A stretch of 64,000 nucleotides of DNA. Origin: Tetramitus jugosus. Its lineage: Eukaryota; Heterolobosea; Eutetramitea; Acrasida; Vahlkampfiidae. Shown piece after piece: positions 40,794 to 50,639 of the stretch. The position numbers and the translations under genes were made by a program. The notes beneath the pieces were generated by a model. The model had not been told where the DNA came from. It did no database searches and saw only the letters and a list, made by a program, of their open reading frames with translations. The DNA is taken from positions 62,001-126,000 of the forward strand of contig OW569367.1 of NCBI GenBank assembly GCA_937625935.1, given 5' to 3'. Numbering within the stretch: the stretch's first letter is position 1; every line of letters begins with the position of its first letter.

Positions 40794-41429
40794 TCACACG
40801 GAAGAGTAATAGCGATGATTGTTAGGAGACAAGTTAATATAACCTGCTCTTCTCTTTCTACTGTTGCTGTTACCGCAACAGCACATGCAACAAGCTACAG
40901 GCAGAACAATGTAGACAAACAGACATATCAAGGCAAACAACACAATTGCACCAACTCCAACGCCAATCAACCAATTAGGAACATGAACGATAATAGTGCT
41001 GTGACCAGTGACATGCGTCTGATGGATACCCAGATTCCTAATCACCATATAAACAGGTCCATTGTATCTCTTGTTGAACGTGGATGGATTCTTGCCCGTT
41101 GTGTCATCAGAATCAATTGAAAGAGTGGCCACAGTGTTTGGAAACACAGAAATGTACTCTTTGATTGGCTTTCCAAGCAATCCAGAGCTGTTCGTATAAA
41201 TGTCGAACTGCTTCTGATCAAAAAAGTAAAAAGTACAGAGCATCGTGTCACATGAGGCTTGCAGCTTCACAGAGCTTGCAATACCTGGCACAAAGCCCAC
41301 CCAGACCTTAATGGGATCGATATTGGTGGATATCGATTGTGTAACGTTGGCATCCCATGCATGAACACCATGGGACGTGATTATCAACAATAGAGCAATG
41401 GTAGTGACAATGAGGAGTTGAATCTTCAT
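40794..41429 (-). CDS. Type I single-pass membrane protein, unknown function
   Basis: 211 aa from ATG 41429, chosen because it starts the signal peptide MKIQLLIVTTIALLLIITSH; the open frame upstream lacks this. The lumenal part (about 25-155) is beta-rich with two close Cys (CDTMLC) and Asn glycosylation sites (NVTQS, NSSG). A transmembrane helix (IGVGVGAIVLFALICLFVYI) is followed by a palmitoylation-like Cys cluster (VACCMCCCG), a short basic segment and a Tyr-containing tail ending HRYYSSV. I recognise no family. Confidence 0.65.
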   Translation of the reverse strand: MKIQLLIVTTIALLLIITSHGVHAWDANVTQSISTNIDPIKVWVGFVPGIASSVKLQASCDTMLCTFYFFDQKQFDIYTNSSGLLGKPIKEYISVFPNTVATLSIDSDDTTGKNPSTFNKRYNGPVYMVIRNLGIHQTHVTGHSTIIVHVPNWLIGVGVGAIVLFALICLFVYIVLPVACCMCCCGNSNSRKRRAGYINLSPNNHRYYSSV

Positions 41430-41598
41430 CTTGATATGGACTCTGAATGATAGTGCAGTTTGTTTTCTTTCCTCAGGAACTGTCAATTCAAAATTTTCGC
41501 GACAGGAGAAACACCTTGGAAGTTTCGACTGAAGATTCTGCGACGACATGCCGAAGTTTGCAGAGATGGATGACACTTTTGAGTGGCTGAGTATGGCA

Positions 41599-42320
41599 TC
41601 AAAATATCTTTCTTAGGTACAATGTCACATTATGACATGGTCTCGCATGTGAGATCCTTGATGTTGCTATGCTGAATATGCAAGGGGTCTTGAGAAGTAC
41701 AGGCGTAGTAAGAGCATCTGAGTCCTCGTGTAACTGTCCAGGTTGAAGAACGAAAACAACCACTGGGAACAACATGACACAGAGCCCCACAATCCATGAA
41801 CTCATCTGACTTGCGGAAGGAGATAACCCAGAGAAAATAAGCAAATCATTCTTCACACGCGATAAAAGGTTCGGGATTTGGAATAGTACATCCAGGTTCA
41901 GCCCCAGAGAAACTAGTGCAGCCAGAAGGAATGTGAGAATTTTGATTCCAGACTGTGGGGAAATCCAATCTTCTTGAACTTCATACAATGAGCGATGAGA
42001 GAACAATTTCTTTTGACGTGCAAGAATGGCAATGAAGAAGGGACCTCATCAAACGTAAGTAGACTTGGTATGATATCTGTGATATGATATGTTTCGAGTT
42101 CCACCTGGTTGTTCAAAAAGCTGAATTGACTTCTGAGCCCCATTGTTTCCACCTGAACAACTAATCCTTTGCGTCTTAAACAATAACCATTTAAAATGCC
42201 CACAATTCTTACAATGGACTTATTCTGTGTGTCGATTTGATTCTGTTGCCAATCGGTTAATCCCTCCAATAGTAAATTACTCTTGTAACCTTTCAAATTT
42301 TCCGCTGCGCCGAAGTGAAA
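41599..42320 (-). pseudogene. Hypothetical membrane protein with a frame break
   Basis: The 5' half is open in one frame (down to about 42040) and the 3' half in another (to 41599). Near 42040 the first frame ends EVPSSLPF and the second begins with FFIAILARQKKLFSHRSLYE. A single missing base at that place would join them into a protein with helices FFIAIL, GIKILTFLLAALVSLGL and SSWIVGLCVMLFPVVVFVL. No clean GT-AG intron fits. The 5' end runs into the opposite Mpv17-like start with no good ATG. It may be a pseudogene, a sequencing error or a poorly spliced gene. Confidence 0.45.
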
Positions 42321-42326
42321 AAACAA

Positions 42327-42935
42327 ATGAGAGCCATTTTGAATTGGTATTTGCACCATTTGGCACATAATCCTATTGCCACAAAATGCCTGTCATCCAC
42401 TGTTATTGTTGGATCAGGTGATGCACTGACACAACTCATTGAAATGAACAACAAAAATAGTGCACAACCACAATCGCAACAAAAGTTCAATTTTCAACGT
42501 TGCTTGAAGATGGCTTCTTACGGAACGATACTAGGACCCACACTTCACATTTGGTACAAGTTTTTGATGCGTACTTCGGATAAATTTGTTTCTCCGAATC
42601 GACCGCTTAGACAAGCTGTAGTTCAGACGGTGATTGATCAGACCACGTGGGCTCCTGTGAGTATTCTGTTGTTTTATAGCTACATGAATGTATTGGAAGG
42701 TAAATCACCGAATGAATTGAAACAAAAGCTACGAGATCAATTCCTTGATACGTTGAAGATGAATTATTACATTTGGCCTGCTGTGCAAGTCTTTAATTTT
42801 TGTTTTGTGCCGCTCATGTACAGAGTTTTGTTTGTGAATTGTGTGGCATTGTTCTGGAATGCATACTTGAGCTTTACGCAGTACGACACTGACAATAAGG
42901 ATCATGATACGGCACATGAACAACAAAAACAATAA
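42327..42935 (+). CDS. Mpv17/PMP22-family inner membrane protein
   Basis: 202 aa from ATG 42327. The family pattern is complete: NWYLHHLAHNPIATKCLSS at the N-terminus, GSGDALTQLIE, GTILGPTLHIWYKFL, and the C-terminal signature YYIWPAVQVFNFCFVPLMYR with FWNAYLSF. Four hydrophobic segments are present. Mpv17 relatives sit in mitochondrial or peroxisomal membranes and form small-molecule channels. The exact organelle is open. An Asn/Gln-rich loop (45-60) is specific. Confidence 0.88.
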   Translation: MRAILNWYLHHLAHNPIATKCLSSTVIVGSGDALTQLIEMNNKNSAQPQSQQKFNFQRCLKMASYGTILGPTLHIWYKFLMRTSDKFVSPNRPLRQAVVQTVIDQTTWAPVSILLFYSYMNVLEGKSPNELKQKLRDQFLDTLKMNYYIWPAVQVFNFCFVPLMYRVLFVNCVALFWNAYLSFTQYDTDNKDHDTAHEQQKQ

Positions 42936-43032
42936 TGGCCGACTATGTATTTTATAATATATTACAAGCTTATTGTCTCTCTTTGTTGCGACATGGATGC
43001 ACAACACAAAAACGAATTCGTATCCGAATAAA

Positions 43033-44193
43033 TTAAATAAAAATGGATTGATTGTATACAATGTTCGCACTTGACAATAAGAAATCATCGTCAATGTCCA
43101 CGATCGATACTCCATCACTACTACTATTGCAACTCACCATAAAACAGTCCCTACTGTTGCTATTGCTACTACTACTACTGCTACTACTGCTACCATTATT
43201 CACACTATAATAACTAAGATTGGTTGTCGTATGGTACTGATCATCTCCATTCAAATCACCGTCTTCCAATTCGATAAATGGAGTATATGGATCCAAAAAG
43301 AGTGGTTTTCGCTTTTGATTGCTACTACTACTATTAATGTGAGAATTTGTTTTTCTAATCGAGGAAGAAGGCGTAGGTGACGATGACCTATTCGTACTCA
43401 TTGTCGTACTCGTATTCGTTCTACTGTTGCGAACCGGTGCAGTCGATGATGACGATGATGCTATAGTATTACTCGTATTGTTGTTCGTAGATGCAGTTGA
43501 TGCTACATTTGTAGTTGTTGTCGTGGAAGGCAAATTGACACCATTCATTGTTTCAACATTAAAATAATCGTATTTGATGGCGACTCTGCGTGTTGCTTGA
43601 ACACGTTTCGCTGCCATCATCAAATGATTTTCATCATTGATTTCACTAGTGGTGATGGGTGGTGATGACGATGATGACAATGGTTCAGTGGATTCACTAC
43701 TATTCTCATTATTATCCTTATTGATTGATTCTGCACTCTTTTTCGTTACTGTCGACAAAATATTCACTTGTTGTTGTTGTTGTTGCTTATTATTCTTACA
43801 TTGATGGGTTGTTTGGTCATTGTCTTCACCACATTCATTCACGTAGACCATTGTGTGTTCAGCAGATGCCAATGAGAGAACAATCGTGTCATCAACATCA
43901 TCAATTGCAGCTAATGTACTCTTTTGTTGTTGTTGTTGTTGTTGTTGTTGTGGAAATGAAGAAGCAGAAGGAGATGGTGGGGAAAATGAAGTGGTGGGTG
44001 GTGAAGAAGAAGAGGAAACATAGGACAGTGTACATTCTTTCTCATTGTTCAAGTCTTGATTTTTTCTTCGTCGGCTACTGCCAAGTAGAATAGGTGCCGT
44101 TGTTGTTGTTGTTGTTACTGTCGGACTACTACAACTATTGTTGTTATTGTTCATGATGATGTGATGATTGGTGTTGTCTGGGTGAGTGGTCAT
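43033..44193 (-). CDS. Low-complexity Ser/Thr/Asn/Gln-rich protein
   Basis: 386 aa, mostly repeats: poly-Thr, poly-Ser, and a run of nine Gln. Short ordered islands occur at LAAIDDVDDTIVLSLASAEH, at KRVQATRRVAIKYDYFNVE, and near the C-terminus at KRKPLFLDPYTPFIELEDGD. No domain is recognisable. It could be a disordered regulatory protein. The continuous 1.16-kb open frame with consistent triplet repeats supports a real gene. Confidence 0.5.
   Translation of the reverse strand: MTTHPDNTNHHIIMNNNNNSCSSPTVTTTTTTAPILLGSSRRRKNQDLNNEKECTLSYVSSSSSPPTTSFSPPSPSASSFPQQQQQQQQQKSTLAAIDDVDDTIVLSLASAEHTMVYVNECGEDNDQTTHQCKNNKQQQQQQVNILSTVTKKSAESINKDNNENSSESTEPLSSSSSPPITTSEINDENHLMMAAKRVQATRRVAIKYDYFNVETMNGVNLPSTTTTTNVASTASTNNNTSNTIASSSSSTAPVRNSRTNTSTTMSTNRSSSPTPSSSIRKTNSHINSSSSNQKRKPLFLDPYTPFIELEDGDLNGDDQYHTTTNLSYYSVNNGSSSSSSSSSNSNSRDCFMVSCNSSSDGVSIVDIDDDFLLSSANIVYNQSIFI
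43921..43950. repeat. Triplet repeat coding poly-Gln
   Basis: TTGTTG-type triplets (CAA on the coding minus strand) encode nine Gln in the low-complexity protein. The near-pure CAA make-up suggests a young, length-variable repeat. Confidence 0.75.
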
Positions 44194-44398
44194 CGTCTTC
44201 TATTTACTCGATAACGAATGTCGTTTTCAGTTTGTGAAAAAGCTGAACTCGGCGGTGATGTTTCGTTAGCAGAGAGTCCTGTCGGAGGAATCACCCGTCA
44301 TCTGTTTCCGATATCGAACAAAAAGGCGTTTTACGACGGGTGAAGCAACTTCTGATGCTTTGGAATAATAATACGAGCGGAAATTATTGAAGAAACAG

Positions 44399-45851
44399 AT
44401 GAACAAAGAGGAAGAGGGACCATGGGAAACAACGGAGCTAATTGAAAAGAGAATCCAGAGACAAATTCAGGAAGCTTTCCCTGCTTCTGATGGAGCATAC
44501 GATGAAACAAATACAGACCGTAAGTGTTTAAACGGATAATATTGTCTTTTTTCTGAATTCAATGAGTTGATTGAATGGTTGTTGATCATTTGTAGAGGGA
44601 AACAGATTAATGAGAAGAAAGTTTGCGAGAGCCAAGAGCTTGACCGCTGTCCCAACACCGAGGATGGAAAGGGATCAAAAGGTAGAGGAGTGGTTAGGTG
44701 AACATAGAGTTGAGGATAGCGAGCTTACTAGTTTAAGGTCAACTGATTTGTTGAGAAGAGATAATGTTTCGAAGAAGAGAGAGATCATATCAATATCTGA
44801 CGAATCTAAGCGAATATTTCACACCACTCTCTCCTATAAGACCACATTATCCGGTGACATAGAATGTGGAGTGTACTTCGATGAAAAGTTTAAAAACCGG
44901 AGAGCTGAACATGTATCTGGCCGAGAGAACGAAGATATGGAGAGGATCATGGACCAAAAAAGAAGAGATAGAAGAAGATCGAGCAAAATGATATTTAACA
45001 ATGGCGTGAAAAACTACAAGTTGCCTTTAGGTGATAAACGAGATTCTGATCAAGTAAAAGCCACTATTATTGATCAATTATTAGAAGAGGAGAACAGACG
45101 AAGGTTAGTTAACCAAAGAAAGAAACACGAGAAAGAAAAGTTCTTGAAGAATCAGAGAAAGAGAGAACTGGTATGGAATGTTAGATAGGATAGATAGATT
45201 GATAATTTGGATTGGTACCATTATTCTAAACAAAATTTATAGGTGGAACTTTCTTTAGGAACGATGCACGATTCTTCTCTCTCGCATGAAAATGCAGCCA
45301 AGATACGGTGGATATCCAATACCATGCGAGAGTCTGCATTCCTCAAGAGGAATGCAAATTTTCATTACTATCAATACTCGGATCTTTATCATTTCGATGA
45401 TTCTGAAAGAGATGAGATAGAAGAAGAAGAAGAATTCATCGAGGGAAGCTCTAACTATGGAAATCCTCTTCTGTTTTCAACGCGTTCCAGTGTTATGAGC
45501 TCTATGCGTGAGAACCAACAGGCCACCTCACAAAGATTCTTTACTTCAACTCAAAGGAGTTATAGTCATCCAAATTTCGAAAGTACAAGGTCTCAGTATT
45601 TACAAAACAATCAAGATCGGTTCAAACTCGTTCAAATTCATCGAAGAGAACAACTGGACAACCTGCAGAGAGCTAAGATGCGCCGAAAAGAGCTCCAGAG
45701 GCTCAGTGGTCAATTGCCATCCAGATTTCTCCACGAGAGAAAATCTCCAAGATTCTCTAATGAAGCCACCTATGAAGAAATAATGTTCTCTCGGAAGGAC
45801 ATTGACCAGTTTGAACAATCGGGCGCAGGTCTCAAGCAACCCAAGCCGTAG
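44399..45851 (+). CDS. Unknown basic coiled-coil protein, three exons
   Basis: Exons 44399-44519, 44596-45170 and 45243-45851 join in frame to 434 aa. The introns are 76 and 72 bp, both GT-AG (donors GTAAGT and GTATGG). The start ATG 44399 lies in the small first exon. The protein is very rich in Arg, Lys and Glu, with helical runs such as EEENRRRLVNQRKKHEKEKF and an acidic EIEEEEEF segment in the third exon. I recognise no family. The build resembles cytoskeletal or basal-body proteins, but that is guesswork. Confidence 0.65.
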
Positions 45852-45940
45852 AAAAAAACGGAGAAAAACATCTTTCTCCGCAACTGTCAGAAAAAAACAG
45901 TGATTTGTGTGACAAAACTAAACAACAAAGAACTCAAACA

Positions 45941-47269
45941 ATGTTTTTCGGCCTGATTTTCTTCCTTGTTCGTTTCTTTGGTTACATTGCACTAGTGTTT
46001 GGTATCATCACCTTTGTGTTTCCACTTGATGATCCAGCATACTATGGCACAGTCAGCAATCGGTCTCATTTGTCAGATGTTGATCATTTGAAACGATTGA
46101 TGGCCCAAAAGAAGAAGCACTCTCCTTCTTCACCTGCTCCCACCGAACAAAAGTCTACTGGAGTAATCTCCGATTCGGATAAATTGAGAGAAAAGCGGAG
46201 AAATATAAAGGCAGAGATATTGTCGACAGAGAGGACCTATGTGCATAATTTGAATGTGCTGCATGATGTATTCCTTGTTCCTATTCGAGAGAAGAAGATT
46301 GTGAATGAAAAAACCCTGAATACCATTTTCTCTCGTGAGATTGACATGATTTTGGAGATTAACCGCATGTTTCTCACTCAGCTAGAGCAGATTCTAGAGG
46401 GTGATCTCACAGAGTCAACCAACAAGGGTAATCACGGAAGTGAGGTTGAGCAATGTGAAAAGCTGGCAGAGCTTCTCCTGAAGCACGCACACTCGTTTAA
46501 GCTCTACATTGGTTATGTGAGTCATTATTCGATTGCAGTGTCTACTCTGAGATCAGAAATGGAATCCAACAAGAAACTGAATCAACTATTGCTGGAGAAG
46601 AAAAAGATTTTGCAGACTCAGGGTGAGCGTGTCACTCAAATTCAAGACTATTTGATCAATCCGATTCAAAGACTGCCAAGGTATCGTCTCTTGTTCCAGG
46701 ATTTGCTGGAGAAGACAGAGTTGAATCATCCGAGCTATCAACAGTTGAAGAAGGCAGTTGATCTCATCAAGGATGTCATTAGTACTGTAAATGAAAAGGA
46801 GGGAGAGCTAAAGAATCAGTTGATTATGCTCGATTTGCACAAGAGAGTGATGAAGAAGGTGCCAGATTTTATCGCACCAACTAGACGATTGAGGGCGCAT
46901 TGTGATGATCAGAATGTGTCCATTGTGTTGGAGGGAAACAAGATGGAGCCATGTTTCCTGTATATTTTCTCTGATTTGATCATTTGCATCTATCAGCAGA
47001 AGGGTCTCAAAAAGAAGGAGAAAGTCATTGCTCAATACATCATGGAGCATCAAGTAACAGAGAAGGGACGAGTTGACTCTGTCAAGATCGTACCAACCGG
47101 TACATCAAAGAATCAATGTAATTTAAAGATTGACACTGTGTATGGATCGAGTCCAATGCTACAAACGAAGAAGGCTCAGACAACAACTGAATCTATCCAT
47201 ATCAGTTGCAGCTCGAGTGAATGCCGTGAGCACATCATGCTTCACTTGAACAAAGTTAACAACACATAA
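45941..47269 (+). CDS. RhoGEF (DH-PH) protein with N-terminal membrane helix
   Basis: 442 aa from ATG 45941. Residues 1-28 are a hydrophobic helix (GLIFFLVRFFGYIALVFGII), an unusual start for this family. The DH domain spans about 85-280: CR1 is KAEILSTERTYVHNLNVLHD, and CR3 is QDYLINPIQRLPRYRLLFQD. A PH-like domain follows (320-440; FLYIFSDLIICIYQ). It would activate a Rho/Rac GTPase by GDP release. The anchor suggests a fixed membrane location. Confidence 0.85.
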   Translation: MFFGLIFFLVRFFGYIALVFGIITFVFPLDDPAYYGTVSNRSHLSDVDHLKRLMAQKKKHSPSSPAPTEQKSTGVISDSDKLREKRRNIKAEILSTERTYVHNLNVLHDVFLVPIREKKIVNEKTLNTIFSREIDMILEINRMFLTQLEQILEGDLTESTNKGNHGSEVEQCEKLAELLLKHAHSFKLYIGYVSHYSIAVSTLRSEMESNKKLNQLLLEKKKILQTQGERVTQIQDYLINPIQRLPRYRLLFQDLLEKTELNHPSYQQLKKAVDLIKDVISTVNEKEGELKNQLIMLDLHKRVMKKVPDFIAPTRRLRAHCDDQNVSIVLEGNKMEPCFLYIFSDLIICIYQQKGLKKKEKVIAQYIMEHQVTEKGRVDSVKIVPTGTSKNQCNLKIDTVYGSSPMLQTKKAQTTTESIHISCSSSECREHIMLHLNKVNNT

Positions 47270-47443
47270 AACAATGGCTTCCTGGCGGTGAACTCTTTTC
47301 CATGTTCGAGAGGTGGTGCAATTTCACGGACCTTGTTTTCTGATCATCATAAAAACGCACCAAAGCCAACCGAAACAATCACAGAACTGCAATAAGCAAC
47401 AACAAAAACAACCGTTATACTACTGTTATTTATATACATTACA

Positions 47444-48823
47444 ATGGTCAAGACATTTGAAGAATACCCACCTGATGTTCTGTTTGAACAATTGCCAAAT
47501 CCTAGTGACTTTGACATGGACGAAGCCATTCAAGCCGGAGATTTCTACAACAAGGGCATTCAACTCGTACTCCACGTGCAAGACTCGTCTGACTTGAATC
47601 GGTTGATTCTAAAGTCCGACAGTTGCTCCATTGAAATTCCAGAGCTGGAGATTGAGATTCCAGAGGGAACAGCACGAGTGTGCACCGTTCATGACTATCT
47701 GGAACAAGTCAAGAGCAATATGGATATGGCGTTCAGTAGTGAGAGCTTGCGTACTCCTGCGCAAAACAAGGTGTTGAACAATGTGGAGCTTGCATTGCAA
47801 GGTCAATGGCCGTTCGATCTGATCCTCAGAGATGTCTTGGGTAATTCAAGGATTCAGGGTGTGGTTCAAGACAAAGGCGCTCAACTCACTGAACAGGTGA
47901 CGGGATTGGAGCTCTATCGGTTGGATCCCAAGATTGAATACCATTTGTTTGATCGCTCAGCAAGAGACAATATTGAACTAGGTATGGAGAATGATAATCC
48001 ACTATTCCAGTCAGTAACTGGCGAAGAAGGAATGAAGTTAGCAATTGAATTGATTCAAAAATCAAACAAGATTGTTGGCTTTACTGGTGCTGGTATTTCA
48101 ACAGAGAGCAACATTCCTGCTTTCAGAAACAACAAGGACGGAGGAAAGGAAAACACCATCTGGAGTGAATATGATGTGAATGACCTCGTGTACTCGAACA
48201 TCATTGCGAATGTAAAGGCAAGAACAAGCTACTTCAAGATGCATGCCATGCTGCATCAATTGATTCAAAAGGCTGACCCAAATGCCAGTCATCGACTCTT
48301 TGTTGAACTGGAGAAACAGGGCAAACTATTGGGAGTGATTACTCAAAATATTGATGGCTTGCACCAAAGATCAGGCGTTTCAGAAGAGAAAGTGATGGAA
48401 CTTCATGGAACTACTCTCCGTGTGAAGTGTGAGACATGTCACAAGAGTGCTTCTTCAGATCCTTATTATGATGAAATCAATAACATGGTTGCCCAGGCAG
48501 TGGATCCACAGGAACTTACTTTCTCTCCATTGTGTGATGCCTGCTCGGGTATCTTGAAGCCAAGTACAATTAGTTTCGGACAAGCATTGGATCCTGATGT
48601 TCTGAAGGGAGCTCAAGAAGCGGCACAACAGTGTGACTTGATGATTGTCATGGGAAGTGCACTAGTAGTTGCTCCAGCTAATCAACTGCCACTGAATTGT
48701 GTGGATAGAAACGTTCCTGTCATTCTCATCAACCTCGGTGAAACACCAATGGATAACATGTGCACAGTGTTGCTGAAGGGCAGATGTGGTGAACTTTGTG
48801 AGCAAATTATTCCACAAATATAG
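47444..48823 (+). CDS. ZPR1-like domain fused to a sirtuin
   Basis: 459 aa in one uninterrupted frame. Residues 35-190 match the post-zinc-finger part of ZPR1: LNRLILKSDSCSIEIPELEI, EGTARVCTVHDYL, WPFDLILRDVLGNSRIQG and RSARDNIELGMEND. The two C-x2-C pairs of the ZPR1 zinc finger are absent. Residues 200-455 form a SIR2 deacylase: GFTGAGISTESNIPAFR (Asn and Ala replace the usual Gly and Asp), TQNIDGLHQRSG, the catalytic His in ELHGTTLRVKC, a zinc tetrad CETC...CDAC, STISFGQALD and MGSALVVAP. The sirtuin would remove acyl groups with NAD+. I know of no such fusion. It may target the deacylase to ZPR1 partners such as eEF1A. Confidence 0.85.
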   Translation: MVKTFEEYPPDVLFEQLPNPSDFDMDEAIQAGDFYNKGIQLVLHVQDSSDLNRLILKSDSCSIEIPELEIEIPEGTARVCTVHDYLEQVKSNMDMAFSSESLRTPAQNKVLNNVELALQGQWPFDLILRDVLGNSRIQGVVQDKGAQLTEQVTGLELYRLDPKIEYHLFDRSARDNIELGMENDNPLFQSVTGEEGMKLAIELIQKSNKIVGFTGAGISTESNIPAFRNNKDGGKENTIWSEYDVNDLVYSNIIANVKARTSYFKMHAMLHQLIQKADPNASHRLFVELEKQGKLLGVITQNIDGLHQRSGVSEEKVMELHGTTLRVKCETCHKSASSDPYYDEINNMVAQAVDPQELTFSPLCDACSGILKPSTISFGQALDPDVLKGAQEAAQQCDLMIVMGSALVVAPANQLPLNCVDRNVPVILINLGETPMDNMCTVLLKGRCGELCEQIIPQI

Positions 48824-48868
48824 TAAACCAGCTTCATGATAGTTTAATTTCTCTTATGTTTACTAGTA

Positions 48869-50446
48869 TTACAATTGATAGATCTCAGTGTACTTTTGAG
48901 TGAGATAGTCAATAAAGTACTTTGGATTAAGTGGTTCACCGGTGGCACGCTCCAACAATTTATCAGCGTTCAAGTCTGCAGATCCTCTCGAGTGAATTCT
49001 TGCAGTCAACAGAGTCTTAATTTCCTTGTATTCACCATTCTCTAGCAACGATTCGAAATTTGGCAACTTTGCGGCGATCTGAGCAGCGATTGCAGCACCT
49101 AGCAGATAAGTTGGGAAGTAACCATAATAACCCATGCCCCAATGAACATCTTGCAAAATACCTTCAGTATCATTGGATGGAGTAATTCCCAAATAATCTT
49201 GCATCTTCTTGTTCCATACGTCTGGCAAACCATCAACTGAATATGTTCCATCGAACAATCCTCTTTCGATCTCATAACGAAGGATAATGTGAAGTGGATA
49301 AGTCACTTCATCAGATTCAACTCTAATAAATATTGGTTGGACAGTGTTGGCTGCTCTGAACACCTCATCAACCGATACTGAATCGGGCAAGTGAGGGAAA
49401 GCAGTTCTGAACTGTGGCCAGAATCTCTTGAAGAATGGCTTACTCAACGCGACATGTCTCTCCCAGAACAATGACTGAGATTCATGTACTCCCATGGACA
49501 GTGCGTTAGAGACTGGTAAATTGGCATACTCTGTTGGCAAGTTTTGTTCATACATGGCATGACCGCTCTCGTGAACCGTACCAGCCAAACCCTGCAAGAA
49601 TTCAGTGGTTCTGTACCTGGTCGTAATTCTGACATCGAATCCAGGAGCAGGACTAATGGTGAACGGATGAACAGACACATCAATTCTTCCACTCTTGAAA
49701 TCATATCCAATCTGCTCAGCAATACTCCTGTTCAACTCTTTTTGCTTCTCAATTGGAAAAGCGCCTTCTTCACCAGACAAGTACGACTCATCAATCGTCA
49801 CCTTGTTCTTTGCTTGTTCAATCTTTTGAATCAATGGAACCAATGATTCCTTGATTTGACCAAACACTTGATCAATTCTCTCGCACGACAACCCAGATTC
49901 ATACTCATCGAGACACACATTGTACGCATCTTGCTCAGGATCAATCAATCCACTCATTGTTTTCTTCAATTGAATCCATTGGGCCAAGAAGGGAGAGAAC
50001 TGAGACCAATCACTGTTCTTTCTTGCATTGACCCACGAGTGATAACCATCAGAGTTGAGCTTACTCTGCTTTTCAATCAATTCCTTTGGTACTTTGACCT
50101 TTCTGTCATATTCATGTCTCGCGAGAACGATATTGGCTCTCTCAAACTCATTCAATGACTCTTCATCACCACCACTGCCAGTCTGCTGTTGTTCTTGTTG
50201 TTGTGAATCAACAGAGTATGAAGCCAACTCTTGCAATAGCTTACCAATCTCAGGATGAGTCACGTGATCGTACACGATTCCACCCAACAGTTGCTTTTGT
50301 TCACTGCGAGGAGCTGCTCCTTGCTCTGGCATCATGACCATTTCATCCCATTCCAACAAGTACTCGATGCCCTTGAGTTGACCAATTTTCTTCAAGTGTT
50401 GGCACAGTTGGTTGTATTGGGATCTTACGATGCTGCTGGAAGACAT
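48869..50446 (-). CDS. M32-family metallocarboxypeptidase
   Basis: 525 aa. The zinc site HESGHAMYEQ (H-E-x-x-H) is at about residue 290, preceded by the DVRITTRY and followed by the SMGVHESQSLFWER segments typical of M32 (Taq/PfuCP) enzymes. Additional blocks are RVESDEVTYPLHIILRYEIE and YFPTYLLGAAIAAQI. M32 peptidases remove C-terminal residues one at a time. They are common in prokaryotes and in trypanosomatids but rare in other eukaryotes, so horizontal acquisition in an ancestor is plausible. A Gln/Gly-rich loop (80-95) is an added eukaryotic-style insertion. There is no targeting signal. Confidence 0.92.
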   Translation of the reverse strand: MSSSSIVRSQYNQLCQHLKKIGQLKGIEYLLEWDEMVMMPEQGAAPRSEQKQLLGGIVYDHVTHPEIGKLLQELASYSVDSQQQEQQQTGSGGDEESLNEFERANIVLARHEYDRKVKVPKELIEKQSKLNSDGYHSWVNARKNSDWSQFSPFLAQWIQLKKTMSGLIDPEQDAYNVCLDEYESGLSCERIDQVFGQIKESLVPLIQKIEQAKNKVTIDESYLSGEEGAFPIEKQKELNRSIAEQIGYDFKSGRIDVSVHPFTISPAPGFDVRITTRYRTTEFLQGLAGTVHESGHAMYEQNLPTEYANLPVSNALSMGVHESQSLFWERHVALSKPFFKRFWPQFRTAFPHLPDSVSVDEVFRAANTVQPIFIRVESDEVTYPLHIILRYEIERGLFDGTYSVDGLPDVWNKKMQDYLGITPSNDTEGILQDVHWGMGYYGYFPTYLLGAAIAAQIAAKLPNFESLLENGEYKEIKTLLTARIHSRGSADLNADKLLERATGEPLNPKYFIDYLTQKYTEIYQL

Positions 50447-50639
50447 TTTTGTTTGCTTGTGTTTCTTTGGTTGTTGTTGAGCTTTTTGTTTTTGATATTT
50501 TGGTGTGATCCCGTCTTCTCCGCAAAATTCGATTCTTTACAAAATCTCTTGTTGAAGGCGGCGAAATTTTGAATACAAAGGGGAATCTGATAATAAGGTT
50601 GGTGAATTTACGGTTTCTCTGCAACGATGGCTTCTTGGC

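Noticed and set aside
40583-40825. Plus-strand 80-codon frame over the hairpin
   Set aside because: It is created by the inverted repeat and A/G-rich loop; there is no coding signature.
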